Shown: positions 1 to 12,281 of the stretch, one piece after another
Layout of the letters: the number at the start of each line of letters is the position of its first letter
Position numbering within the stretch: position 1 is the stretch's first letter
NCBI GenBank assembly: GCA_025716815.1
Contig: JAIXMN010000035.1
Location: 124,001 to 188,000, forward strand
DNA from: Dichotomocladium elegans
Lineage: Eukaryota > Mucoromycota > Mucoromycetes > Mucorales > Lichtheimiaceae
Reading direction: 5' to 3'
DNA length: 64,000 nucleotides
Program-made: the position numbers and the translations under genes
The notes under the pieces: generated by a model
Told to the model about the DNA's origin: nothing
Seen by the model: the letters and a program-made list of their open reading frames with translations, nothing else
The model's database searches: none

Positions 1-3000
1 ACAAAGAAGGCTCCTCCTTTTTTATATATCCAGAAGGAAATTACACTCTAATCCCTTTTTCTTTTCTTAAGATGGCTTACGGCTGTTTCCGACATTCTTG
101 AGCTGATGAGGCGATTGCACTGCAGCTCCGGCAATGGATTGTACCGCGTGGCTGTTTAGAAATAGATCATGGTGCCCGTCGAACGACACAAGCGTGGCAT
201 ACAGGAATATAAATGGATCGTGCAACATGCTAAAATTAACACAGAGCCCGTCAGTTGGGTCTATTGACGCACTGGTGACATTGTCTATATACAAGGCAAC
301 GACTCATGCTCTCTATAGAGATATTCTATACTTACCAAGGATGGTGACTCGAGAGCTCGACAATTGGCGGCGGATCAATGGGCCGCCTATCCACTGTTGT
401 CGGCATTCGCCGAAGGCATCAGTATCTGATGAATAGATATGTGGAAACTATTTTTTTTCAGCGCTGACCTTTGTCTTTAAAGCTACATAGGCGGGCCCTG
501 CCCGGTTGTTGCCGAATAATAAGCTGACCTGAATCTTGTGGGCTTTGTTTTTTACTGTGGTCAGGTCTCTCCTGCTGAGCTTATCGATTCTCATACTACG
601 GCATGTACTCAGTACGGAGTTCTTACTATTCGTGATGACTTTCTGGATTAATATGAAAAGAGCATTGATTATGCGGACTTGGTCTGTGATGATACGGTAT
701 CATTCAATAGCGACAATGGATAATGTACTCCAATGTGGATATATTGGTGGAGATAAGAGAGAAAGGAAAAAATGGAGAGCAGAAGAAAAGAGAAAGAATG
801 AAAAATGGGCCCAAGCTGAACAAGTACGGCTGTGTGCAAGGCAGTCAATTACATTTGTCTATTGAGTGGCTAGGAGTGTTAGGTTTTCTATTGGTGCTTG
901 AACCTTTACTTTATGAGAAAGCAAGCAGACGAATAAGAGAAAAAGCTCAAAATAGCAGGGTCGCTACCAGTAGTACCCGCAAACACAGTTTGGGAGATCT
1001 ATCTACTCAGGTTCCTTGGCACATTTATTTCCCTCCCCCCCCATCATCAGACCAGCTCTCCCGGTTCCCTTCCTCGTCTTCAACTGATATTGTGAGAGAG
1101 AACAAGGATCGTCTGCGCGCTGACCAGACGATGATCACGGTTCAATAACCCAGGCAGTACCAGAGGAGCGATCGCTGGCGACGCATGAGTGTCAGTGGAA
1201 GATGTCTCGGCGCAGCCATAAACTTTACATGCCATCCGTGCTCTGAAACAGTGTGGTCGGGCTGTGCGCGCTTGCTGGAACGCCGAATCCTATGCAACCC
1301 TCGCGGACAGCTCTGCTGCTGCTAACGACGAGTGACGGGATGATTTGCTGGCAAGCGGAGACGATTCTATCCTCACAGGGCGGAATGTATGTTCCTTGGG
1401 AACCAAATATTCGCAGAAGGGCAAAATACCGTAAACCATACCTTCTCATGAGTGTCAAACGATAGCAGATAACCCAAACGACCAACGACTATGAAAGGAA
1501 TTCCCATCATAGATATATATATATATCCACTATCAACCCAGAGAAAACATTGGCTCTAAGCGCTAGGAGAACGGAAGGATCAAGGTCTCATTCAGTGTCA
1601 TTAATAAAGTATAACTTCTGGTATAACAAAATCTCTTCTGGATCGCATCATTTAGGTACTGTGCAACAGGATGATATTAGTTGCCCGTGGTAGGGGAAAA
1701 ATGGAACGAGGTTGTGTGGCTGGGTGTGGCTTATGACAAGCCCCATTGCCGCAGCTGTTCAATTAATCCGATATAGTGAATTAGTCAACAATCAGCTGAT
1801 AGAGAGTTTGGATGCCCCAGCCAGTGAAACTTCGCTGCATAGATCTTTTGCTACTACTTGCGCTTCGAAATAGAACGCTTTCCATGCAGTAGGGAACACG
1901 ACTTTAAAATGACAAAACTGGGATGACTACAGTTCATGACCTACCTATTCCAGAGATGTATGAGGTATGAGAAAGTTGCCTGAACATGTGCATGGCTGTT
2001 TACATACGTCAAGACAAGGATCTCTGGGAAAGGATAATGTTCTACCGTAGGATGCCTTTTATGCTACAGCTGGGATAAATGCACGTCGTCAATATGTAAA
2101 CATGCTGCCTTTGTTGTTAAGTAAGGTGACCAGCTAGTACGCAAATCATACGATGATTATGACGGCTCAAGCCGGAGAAGGTACCTGGCCCTTCAACCAA
2201 TAGGACTTTTTGTTTGCGGGGTATGAAAGTAACTTAGCAGACGCGGGCTTGACTAAATTGCGTGCTATCACCGCAAGACCATTTGACCTTCTTGAGAACG
2301 ACTCTGCTGGATTGATATGGACATTTGGAGCTCATCACTGCCAATTTGCACCCTTGAAAAATTATTTTGTAAATTTGAACTTTTAGTTGCATCTCTGCAT
2401 TGCGTCTTATGTTATAAAGCTGCATGTGGTATTGGTATGTGTTGTGTGTGCATGTATGAGCGACATATTGCCTCATAATGACCGACTCTCAGTGTGCGTC
2501 TGCAGATTTTGCTTACGTCGCAGAGATGATCTCTGGATACGACAGTGCGAAGTCTCAAAACGCGAAATAGCTTTTAAAAGACACAAATCTAGAGGAGAAC
2601 TATGGATGCTCCGCGTCCATCCTAGATAATCAATTGCACTAGTATTTCGGTCACACATTGTCTCATCAAAGGATGTTGCTGAATTTGCCTTCACTTGTCG
2701 TTTGATAAACCCGTATGCGATCGATTTAAGCATATCATCTTTGTTTCCAACTCCTTAAATCGGGAGACCCTCAACACTACTGCTTGAGCACCTCCATGAG
2801 TTCGTCCTTTGTATATCGTCTGCATTTGTTTATATGCGTTCCAGTCTCAAATGGAAGGTCCTCACAACAAAGACAAATGGGTCTATCTCACTGTAGGAAG
2901 AAACTGACACCCACAGCATTCCTAGTCTGTTAGAGATATACTTCATCAACATAACCATTGCTCATCTCAACATCATCCTTTATACACATAATCGTTTTTA

Positions 3001-3249
3001 TCACCTCACATATCAAATTCACATTGCAACAAAGCTCAGTTTTAAATTCTATGACATGGGATTTTGGGGATTTCGGGGTGCCTGTGGCGTCTTTCCTCGC
3101 AAGGTCAATAACTGTCCCGTTGACTTGGAGACGAAGATCTGGAAGAGGTTCGTTACGAATATATGCGTGACAGAGTGTCTGTGCGTGCTCTTCTTTTAGT
3201 GCTTCAAGCGCCGTAATTGCACTCTTCGTGCGGATCTGACGCAGTTCTT
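1..3249. other. gene-poor region, no recognisable gene
   Basis: Only short open frames on both strands, none with a recognisable domain, plausible exon chain or conserved motif. There is a short TA run near 1518-1528. The stretch looks like decayed intergenic DNA. A lineage-specific short gene cannot be excluded by eye. Confidence 0.5.
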
Positions 3250-4374
3250 TTAATCATTGAAAACGTGCACATGTGCATACAAAATACGTACCACCAACTC
3301 CCACCAGAAATTCAGCAAATCAGAGATCATATGCATATCATCGAAAGAATCAGGGACTTCAGCTTCTTTGACGAGCTGCATCAAATTCACCCCGGGTTCT
3401 GGAGTGTAGACTGCCCAGAGTTTGACCTTCCTCTCTTTGGCGAAGATACATTGCGTTGGTGGCCGGGGAAGATTTAAACTGCTTATTATCTTACCTTTAG
3501 CATGTAAGAAATACATTCTTATTTTCGAGAAATGGTCAAATCCGGCAGCATAGTACGCGTGTGCGACTTTACGTAGCATGGCAAGGCAACTAAAAGCACC
3601 TTTCACGAAATCGTAACCAGACCTGCTTCGATCTTTCATGCCGTACGCTCCCGTTACTTCAAGTGTCAAAAGTTCGGCATTGCTGAGCGTGCTAACTCGT
3701 AGAGTACCGTCTACGTTAAAATCGCAGCGGTTGTTGTCCTTTTGTTCGGGGGTAGTTGGGCCAGTGTGCCCAACATAGTTTCCCTTTGGACTCAAAGTCA
3801 AAAGAGCTCAAGTCAATTGATTTTGACTTGGACTTGATGTGCGAGGATGAGGGTTGTCTCGCCTGGCGTCATCAGGAGTTCCGTGTCCGATGAAGCGCTC
3901 TCGGCCACCAACTCCAGCAAGGGCCGCAATACCTTGTACCTATACAGCGCTTCGGACTCTTGGTTTCGATTTTTTCTGAACACAGTGGTGGATATAAAGA
4001 CAGGCAATCCGGTTTAGTTGTATTTCCATCATCTGTTTGAAACTATGCTTACATACATGATCGGTAAAGTCTGTAGATGAAGTTCTCCTGAGTGGCAATT
4101 GAAGCAAAGTCTCTATGTGCAGGAAACTCGTCAATTGTTCTCTAAAAGCGAGTTTTAGAGCTAACTGTTTACATAAAGTCATATAAAGCGAACTTACTGA
4201 GGCCAGGAGACGGTGTGCCTTTTCTTCAGTGCCCTGCTGTTGGTGATGGGGGTATCGAATTTCACATTCTTGTGCGTCAACCCAAGGTTCTCCGGCCATG
4301 TCATAGCCACAAGGAATGATGTTGAAGCATAGAAGGCAACGGTAATACTTGATTATGTTGCCAATCCAGCCCAA
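3250..4374 (-). pseudogene. remnant of a repetitive Mucoromycota-type gene family of unknown function
   Basis: Three consecutive minus-strand blocks read like pieces of one gene. The largest (3250-3801) contains a stretch like LTLEVTGAYG, then KGAFSCLAMLRKVAHAYY and a later segment ending EVPDSFDDMHMISDLLNFWWE. This pattern resembles, from memory, an abundant Mucoromycota family of unknown function found in many dispersed copies. Upstream blocks at 3813-4007 and 4195-4374 could be joined by an intron with an acceptor near 4007 (after TTCAG) and a donor near 4195. However, the block at about 3780-3870 needs a frame change to stay open, so the copy looks broken. It has no identifiable catalytic motif and no clear start. 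Its position next to tandem and inverted repeats fits a repeat-rich, decaying region. The family assignment is weak and no function is proposed. Confidence 0.4.
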
Positions 4375-5080
4375 TATAATCCCTTATGTGATGAATATTG
4401 ATCCGGGCTAGAGAACTTAGCCAGTTTCGCATCGTTAAGTGCCGATATTCAGAAGCTGATGCGATGATGAATCCAACAAATTGACATTCAGGAACTGATA
4501 TTTCATATCCGCTTGCGTGACAGGACATTCGCACCTATCAAAGGTACTTCCTCTAGCCGGTGCTCTTCACTGGTCTTATAAGCGGATGGTAAAAAGAATG
4601 CTTCCATCCGATACGTCCTTGTGGGATTAGTCACTTCCATCGCCGTTCTAATAAAATTATTATATAAGAGTCAGTTTACTTTCTGGGAAAAACATCAACC
4701 TCAAAGACACTTTTCTAGTTGTCTTTTTCATTACTGCTCTTACCCATCCATCACACCTTACTTGTACTTCATTAAAAGACTCAAGCCACCTCATCTAGCG
4801 CTTGTCATCATTGATGACTACGTCCAGAACTGGTCGTTTTGGAGCCTATTCTATGATGTTATTTCGCTTATTCCATGCATGTGCGCTTAAATATTTATAT
4901 GTACCAAAGCCTTGTGTACATTGCGATGCGGCATAATTACATTGCTGTTGACATTCATGGCGTTGGCAATGGATGGCTATCTTGATTTGGAATATACATA
5001 ATTAGCCTATGCAAACCGACACTCCATTCACCTCGGAAGAAAGTTGTCACTGGGCCTATACAAGGATGGAAACAGTGTCA
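4375..5080. other. intergenic, nothing recognised
   Basis: Short unconvincing frames only. No motif, RNA gene or terminal repeat was seen. Confidence 0.5.
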
Positions 5081-5590
5081 TCCCGTTCACAGCACACAGT
5101 ACACTTGAGGGTAACGAGTACGCAGTCAGTGTAGGGCGCATTGGTCACGACGAGGAAGTCGCCAAGCTCAGGGGATGCTCGTGGCCGAGACGCTGTTGTA
5201 CCTTCCAAAGTCCTTCGGCACAAGGGTCCCATCAGAGCCACGTTCTCCACGCATCTAAAGTCCCATTCGCAGCACACAGTACACTTGAGGGTAACGAGTA
5301 CGCAGTCAGTGTAGGGCGCATTGGTCACGACGAGGAAGTCGCCAAGCTCAGGGGATGCTCGTGGCCGAGACGCTGTTGTACCTTCCAAAGTCCTTCGGCA
5401 CAAGGGTCCCATCAGAGCCACGTTCTCCACGCATCTAAAGTCCCATTCGCAGCACACAGTACACTTGAGGGTAACAAGTACGCAGTCAGTGTAGGGTGCC
5501 TTGGTCACGACGAGGAAGTCGCCAAGCTTAAGGGACTCTCGTGGCCGAGACGCTGTTGCACCTTCCAAAGTCCTTCGGCACAAGGGTCCC
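5081..5590. repeat. 180-bp tandem repeat, 2.8 copies
   Basis: The marker agcacacagtacacttgag recurs at 5091, 5271 and 5451, an exact 180-bp period. Copies 1 and 2 are identical over at least 170 positions (5091-5260 against 5271-5440). Copy 3 (5441-5590) is truncated and carries about a dozen substitutions. Because 180 is a multiple of three, open frames run through all copies on both strands and encode 60-residue repeats. The minus-strand version is rich in Cys (for example VCCEWDFRCVENVALMGPLC). I see no start, splice or domain evidence that either is a real protein. The identity of copies 1 and 2 points to a recent duplication. Confidence 0.9.
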
Positions 5591-6092
5591 GGGTCATCAA
5601 AACCATGCCACGTTTTGCGATGCTTCTCTTGCTTTGCAATACACTACAACATTCGTATCAGTCTTCAGATCATAAACGCCTGAACTCGCAAAAAGGAAAA
5701 TTACCTTTAGTTTCTACCATCACAGCGCCGGCAGAGTTGCGGGGCCAGCAGAGACATAGAGTCAAATAAAAAGGGCTGAGCTACGTGAAGTGATTCAAGC
5801 GAATCCTGCAATCCACACTTTGGCCTTCTGCCGAGCCTATCAAAACTCACAATTACCACAGTCACGCTAACATCACTGATAACTGCTCTACATTTTCACA
5901 CCACCAAGCTCGAATATACAGAAGAGTAGGCCTATCTTCACCCCATACGCCAACAAGACTTAACCACGTTCCCCTATAAATAAACAAAAGCCAAGTGTTG
6001 AATTCATACGCGTACCGTCTTGTTGCGTCAGCCGGACTTTAAAAGACTATGGCGCATCCTCCCTCTGGCATCTGAAGAATCGATCAATAGTC
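5591..6092. other. intergenic, nothing recognised
   Basis: Sequence between the tandem repeat and the inverted repeat. No gene or motif was recognised. Confidence 0.5.
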
Positions 6093-6688
6093 CTATGGTC
6101 TTTTACTGTAAACTTGATTGTTGCTCATGAATATTTTCTATGATCCTTTAGTATTAGCTTATATTGCATTGGCGTTGGATCAATGGCCGGCGTTTTAATC
6201 ACATAGGATGCGATGGGGTCCTCTGGGTCGAAAAATGATCCAATTGATTGGAGGTCATCCAATGCTCGCTCACATAGCTCGCAATCGTCTGGATACAGGC
6301 TCTACACCTGGGTATGTGTAATCAGGTATATCGTTGTAATTCCTTCCAGAAGTTTATCCAGCAAGAATTATCCGTTTTTAAAAAGCAGGTGCACCATTTT
6401 TCTGGATGATGATCAACATTCTGGACGTAGAGAACCTGTGGATCAAGCATGATTTTATAATTGCGCAGACCCAGGTGTATAGCCTATATCTAGACCAATG
6501 TGAGCTATGTAAGCGAGCATTGGATGACCTCCAATCAATTGGATCATTTTTCGACCCAGAGGACCCCATCGCATCCTATGTGATTAAAACGCCGGCCATT
6601 GATCCAACGCCAATGCAATATAAGCTAATACTAAAGGATCATAGAAAATATTCATGAGCAACAATCAAGTTTACAGTAAAAGACCATA
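6093..6688. repeat. large inverted repeat (foldback element), arms about 220 bp
   Basis: The left arm (6093-6313, beginning ctatggtcttttactgtaaa) and right arm (6469-6688, ending in its reverse complement) are near-identical inverted copies separated by about 155 bp. Mismatches are concentrated towards the loop; the outer ~120 bp is almost perfect. Each arm encodes, reading outward from the loop, the same peptide segment (CELC.RALDDLQSIG, later DPEDPIASYVIKTP) ending at a stop. The arms therefore look like a duplicated, inverted gene fragment. No flanking target-site duplication was recognised. A transcript across it would fold into a long hairpin. It could be a foldback or MITE-like element, or a chance inverted duplication of an exon. 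Confidence 0.93.
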
Positions 6689-7311
6689 GAATTATGGGAA
6701 TTACTACGTACACGGAAAAATTTTGGCATTTTAATACGTCAGCATGAACGTGCGCGGAAGACAGAGAGACAACGTACACGGAAAAATATATTGGCTGCGC
6801 ACATCGCAACTTGTTTGCTATATACTGTATGCGTCATTTTTTTTGTATACGCCATGTCTCAGACAAATGCACGTTTTGATGGTCTGTGCGAAGGTATGAA
6901 ATGCTCAAGTTAGCAGTGAATCTGACAACAAGGCATATCCATTCGATGATACAAATACTCCAATGAAGCAGAACCTCTTATAGTCTAGCTCGAATTTCTG
7001 TAATAGTGCATTTGGGACCAGCATCAGCGTGAAATGATATGGAGATATGCATTATGACTGTTTCTATGAGAGTGATCTATTAAAAAATATGCAAATCAAG
7101 GATGATGGTTCCCCCTTTATTACCGTTCGCTAGACACCTATCAGACTGATCTTCGAACTGGCTCAGCTTTAAGTCATTCGACAACTTTACCTATTGATGC
7201 CACCAATGTCTTGGCTTTCCAAGCACATATTGCAGTCTAAACTGAAAGTATGAAAACGGTTGCTTTGTTTATTTTGACATCTAGTCCAGAATTTTCTTGA
7301 TATTGATGGGG
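6689..7311. other. intergenic with a short direct repeat
   Basis: The 16-mer acgtacacggaaaaat occurs twice, at about 6707 and 6771, 64 bp apart, just outside the inverted repeat. It could be an eroded element end. No gene was recognised. Confidence 0.45.
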
Positions 7312-7614
7312 TTATTTGAGCAAACTCTTGGATGTTCTGTCGGCTTCCTTTGTTGAGCCTCCAGTTGTCTTTTTCTGCTCTTCCATAATAGCACGGAGCT
7401 TCTTCATCTTCTCTGCTTCCTATAGAGGGTATAGGTCTGAGCATTGGTCTATCGCTGTCCTCTTTTGTATGCGGAGGAGCCCAACCAAGTACCTCGAAAG
7501 ACTTACAACCTGTCTGGCCCACACATTCTCAGTTGCTCTTTCCTTATCGCCAAAAATACCCCCAGCGGAGACGCTGGCACCCTCTGTAGGTCCGTGAATG
7601 GAAGCCGGTTGCAT
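7312..7614 (-). CDS. mitochondrial F1F0-ATPase inhibitor (IF1 family)
   Basis: Small inhibitor that binds the F1 part of mitochondrial ATP synthase and blocks ATP hydrolysis when the membrane potential collapses. Two exons are supported: 7508/7507 back from 7614, and 7312-7419, joined over an 87-nt intron with donor GTAAGT and acceptor CTATAG, phase 0. The joined product contains the IF1 inhibitory signature: EGASVSAGGIFGDKERA, then ENVWARQ, then across the junction EAEKMKKLRAIMEEQ, predicted to continue as a helix. The stop is TAA at 7312-7314. The first in-frame ATG (7614) leaves only about ten residues before the signature, shorter than a normal mitochondrial presequence, so a further 5' exon is likely but was not located. 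The family call is firm for the core and the 5' end is uncertain. The gene is isolated, with no close neighbours. Confidence 0.8.
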
Positions 7615-9403
7615 TGTTATTCTGTTGCTGTTATGGTTACTAGCATATATTCGTAGCCAGTGGTGGAAAGAATAAGATTAGCATACGATATCATTTACAT
7701 GGTCGTTAGTTTTGAATGAACCTTAAACGGAAAAGACGAAGAAATCACCCACACCCTACCCCCGCCTTTTTTTTCTTTTTGCCGTGATCACTTGCCCCAG
7801 AAAAAATATTACAGCAAGCGGAGACGAATAATCATACCGCCACTCCGCCTTGCCGGACAAGCCTCGTGAACAAACGTCCTCAGTCAGGTGAGAACTACAG
7901 TTATCACGACGCCGTGCTAATGTGATGGCACCTATAGGAACTTCCATCACTACATTGCTGTGTACTTTATCTCATTTTCCCATTAAAGATCCAATTGAAG
8001 GGGCGGTTTGTTAGATTGTATTAGAGAGGGCGTAGGACGGTATGATATCTGCTGACGTGGAGAGTTGATAGCATCAACGTTGAAATGATAAAATATGCGG
8101 CCACCACAAACACATCCCATGTCTTGGCACTGTTAATCTGCAATACGATGTATATGCATGAAGAAAAAGGAAAAAAAGTCTTCATTAGCGACCGATGAAG
8201 GCCATGCTTTCCAGGGTTCAATCAACGTTGGCTAACTTATCATGTGCGCGGTATCTCTCCACACACATCGTCTCTACTCCCACACTACACGAACATTACC
8301 GTGTTGTCTATTTTCATTTATACTGTACTGGACTAGAGCTTGCGCCGAAAGGGCTTTGCATTCTTCCCGGTACTCAACGTTGCTTTTACATCCATAAATA
8401 ACTATACTAACATCTATTGTGACTAAAGCCGGCGAAAAGCCCAAGCAACTCAACTTGCTACATTTCCTCAGTGATCAAAAGAAATTAAAAAAAGGTGGCT
8501 CTGATTTCTCGACAGCATTTACTTGAAATGTTTGGATCACTGGGGAAGGATGCCCGAGCGTCACAATGGAGCATGCTACGGAAGATGCGTAGGGCGTTTA
8601 TTGGATGGCAGGAAGCTTTTACGCCCGTGTGTGTCTTATAACTTCAAGAGAGTGCGGGTTTAGATTATGTATTTCTAGAGAATCATAGTAGGAACTGCAT
8701 TTTGACTTCTCCATTTCCAGATAGTACTATAACTCTTTTTGCTTCAAACTTTCCTTCCATTCGCATAATTTTCCCGCTTTTACAGCTTCAAGCAGAAGAG
8801 GAGATGGAATTAGTGACATCGTAGTTGTGTCACGTGCGAGGTGGTGGTGTGGATATATATATATATACAGAAAGAGAGAGAGAGAGAGAGAAGCTCAACA
8901 AGGAGCGCTTTTGGAATAGAGGGCCGATGAAGGTAAGAGTATAGATATGGGGTTTCCAATACATCATTGGAAGCTGCAAATTTCGAGTTGTTTACTACAT
9001 GGACGCATTTGGTAAATGCTTAAGGGTGACACACGCATATGCTTGTGCGGCACAGTTCTGGTCCGCTCCACCTGCCGAACCAATGTATCATCCAAGTACA
9101 CCGCCACGAACTTCATCTTCCATACCGTCTTTTTCAGACTGATGGTAAGATCTGTCGAGTGGTAGGTCATTTCCTCTTGATTATCTATATATTATGTCTG
9201 TAAGAAGGGGGGAGTCAAAGTGAATGTCAAGAAAGGCAGTTGCGAAAGCAGACCTGAAGGGGCATGCTTTTATTCATTTTAACGCTTTTAGAAACTGCAA
9301 AAACCATGCGTTTGGCGCTTTCTTCGTCCTTTCTTTCCTTTTACTGTTTTATTCCTAGCTCGCTCTTATCTTTTTTTGCACATAAGAGAAAAAAGAAGCT
9401 ACA
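7615..9403. other. intergenic; dinucleotide tracts
   Basis: No gene was recognised. A (TA)6-type run followed by a (GA)n run lies at about 8852-8892. The stretch should contain the promoter of the kinase gene at its right end and possibly a first exon of the IF1 gene at its left end. Confidence 0.5.
8852..8892. repeat. TA and GA microsatellite
   Basis: A run of alternating TA is followed, after a few bases, by about ten GA units. It is a simple-sequence tract upstream of the kinase gene. Confidence 0.9.
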
Positions 9404-12281
9404 ATGCGCAGCCCCGGAAAGCGTCATTCCGTGTCAAGTGAAGCTGATCAGCTGTGCATACAATTCCGTGAACAGCAACAAAAAAGCGACTATCATTCTG
9501 CCAGACAATTTGTGGAATCCACCCTTAACATCACTCTTGAGTCGGACGATCTTCACAGGGAGCTTCGGGACGGTGTGCTGTTGTGCAGGTAAGACAAGAC
9601 ACAGAGAGAGAGAATACATCGACCTTATAAGTCAATTATTCTTCCCTAAGATTGGTCAACGTGCTTAAGCCGGGAACAATCACAAGTATCAAACAAATGA
9701 ACAAGCCATTTATGAAAGTAAGCATGCTGGAAAGAGGGGGGAGGGAGAGGGATAATGTTACTGGCGTCTATAACTCGATTTTTCCGTTTGCACCCTGCAT
9801 AGATGGAAAATATCAGTTACTTCCTGCAAGGGGCACGCGAGGTAAAAAAAAACCATTCTAGAAGACCAGAAAGAACACTCATATTTGTCTTGTAGCTCGG
9901 TCTTCAACCATCAGAGCTATTCCAAACGGTTGACCTTTACGAAGCAAAAGATATGGGCGCAGTAAGTACGATTCACGTAGTGGAATCATGTTACCCCTAC
10001 ACCGCTAAAGTGCTACGTTCTAAGGTTGTGAATACGCTCTTGACCCTCGCCCGTGTGAGTCGTCAAAACCGAAAAGCACAACATGTGTCTATGCCCACTA
10101 CCAAATCGAAACCTATGACGAAAAAGGCAAGTCATGTCAAAACCACGAAGGCTGCTGCCATGGCCACTCCAACTGGAGCGGGTGAATATCGACACGTCAA
10201 GACCATTTTTTCTGGTCAGCAACGAGAGTCAACTCTAAGCGTGGATGAAGAGCGATTATTACAGCCATCGGCTGCTGTGTTGCTGGACAGACAAGATCAG
10301 CTGCGGAAACCAGCGCAATCACCACCATCGCGAAAAGTTTTGGACAGCGGCTATAATACCCTGGTGAACCAGCAGGACGAGGATATGCACCGGCTGTATG
10401 AAGCAAATCTTTCGCAAATATCCTGTAGAGACCATAAAGACCAAATGATACCCACTCCGTCCCTGTCGACCCCATGCTCGATATCATCGTCCTCTTCAAC
10501 CTCTCAGTCCGAAAGCACCGAGATTCCCTCAGCAGTAGCATCATGCGTACATGCTCCACACCGACACAAGAGCGAAGAAGTCCTCGGAGGCAAGGAGCGC
10601 GAGGGGCTCGTTCAGATTATGCTCAGACAGGAGAACAAAACGAATGTCCTTTATGTAAGCTCCTTCATCCTAGTCCAGAAGACACTCACTTATGTGCCAT
10701 GTGTTGCTGTCTCAAAAATATAGCACCTCGGCAACTGCATAGGGAAAGGACAATTTGGCTCTGTATACAGGTAAAAAGGAGAGAAAAGCAAAGAGCAGCG
10801 GCAATACGTTGACCGCAAAAATGATCAGGGCTCTTAATGTCCAAACAGGAGAGACCGTGGCCATCAAGCGTATCCGGCTCGAGGATGTTGGTAGCGAACA
10901 TGAGATCATGGTAATTTTCAACAGGAAAAACGAAGGAATGAAAGAATGGCGTGGCTTATCCTAAATAGAAAGAAGTGGAATTGCTCAAAGATATGACAAG
11001 CCCACATATCGTGCAATACCTCGGATTGGTACAGGACAGCACATACTTCAATATCATCCTCGAATATATTGAGAATGGGTCTCTGCTATCGACGGTAAAG
11101 GCGTTCGGAAGACTCCCAGAAAAGCTGGTAGCTATCTACACATTTCAAATACTTTCTGGTCTCGCATACCTACATAGGCATTCGGTAAATGATAGGAAAG
11201 ATAAATGTTGTGTTTGCTCACCATGGACTGAGTGGCTCGAGAGTAGGTCGTCCACTGCGACCTCAAAGCAGCTAACATCTTGACAACCAAATCGGGCACA
11301 GTCAAGCTCACGGATTTTGGGGTGTCGTTAAATTTAATGATAAGGCAGGAGGACGCGCTTGGAGCCCCGGCAGGTACGCCCAACTGGATGGCCCCGGAGG
11401 TAATTGAGCTCAAGGGCGCATCGACAAAGTCAGACATTTGGTCACTCGGCTGCACTATTATTGAGTTGCTCACCGGAAAGCCGCCCTATGCTGGCATGTA
11501 CCCCATGTCGACGCTTTACCATATTGTTGAGGATGATCATCCGCCCATCCCAGAGGATGTTTCGGAGGTAATTAAGGCGGCGATCGTTGGATATGTACGC
11601 TAATAGAGTAAAGATGAATCCATAGCCCCTTCGCAACCTTTTGTTGCAATGCTTTCAAAAGAACCCAGACGATCGGCCCACCGCAGAGACGCTTATGCGC
11701 CATTCTTGGGTAGCAGAAGGTCAGAAAGATGAAACAATGAACAACTATCCTTCAGCAGAAAAAGTGCAGGTGGAAGAAAAAGTATCCGAGGATGATATCG
11801 ACTTGACAGCGCTCTACAAGTACATCCGCGCACGGCCCAGTCCTCCATCGCAGCCGCCAGTGCGTCCGGTGATGTCAGGTTTTGTCAAGCATTTATTTGT
11901 CAAGACTACGTTTGGTAAGGCAGTTACATGCAAGGTGTGCGGGGTTAGCGTGCGACGGCATGCCTATTTCTGCGAAGGTAAGGGGACTAAAAAGCACGTC
12001 GTATCATGGACGACTAAATAAGGCGAATAGCATGTGCAATGATATGTCATGACAAGTGCCGCTTTTCCGCGCGGTCGTGTGAAAGGCCGACGGTGTCTTG
12101 CCACCAGCGACCGAGAGAAAAGAATTCCTTTTGTGCGAACGATCTTGATTCGTTCTTTGGCGGCAGTCGGACAATAGCAACAACATCCCCCGCCGTCGCT
12201 GCCGCAACCGCCGAGCCCCGCACCAAGTTTCGAAAGATGCTGGCATCTTTTGTCACGAAGCAACCCCAGATTCGCGCATAA
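9404..12281 (+). CDS. SepH/Cdc7-type protein kinase with CH and C1 domains
   Basis: Predicted serine/threonine kinase of the septation-initiation (SIN/MEN) type. Eleven exons: 9404-9588, 9651-9717, 9803-9841, 9896-9961, 10025-10654, 10724-10770, 10829-10910, 10969-11184, 11247-11567, 11626-11977, 12031-12281; product 751 aa. All introns are 53-85 nt, GT..AG and in phase. Residues ~30-130 form a calponin-homology domain (LHRELRDGVLLCRLVNVLKP). Residues ~130-325 are a low-complexity linker. Residues ~330-580 are the kinase: glycine loop GKGQFGSVY, VAIK lysine, HCDLKAANIL, DFG, and GTPNWMAPEVIELKGASTKS. The HCD (instead of HRD) and the last motif match fungal SepH/Cdc7. Residues ~640-690 are a C1-like zinc module (H..., CKVCG, CxxC, HDKC). 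CH and C1 flanking such a kinase is not what I know from yeast Cdc7, and suggests actin or membrane targeting (inference). Confidence 0.93.

Noticed and set aside
5044..5769. Protein-coding call for the 180-bp tandem repeat
   Set aside because: Open on both strands because the unit is a multiple of three and lacks stops. No start, splice or domain evidence.
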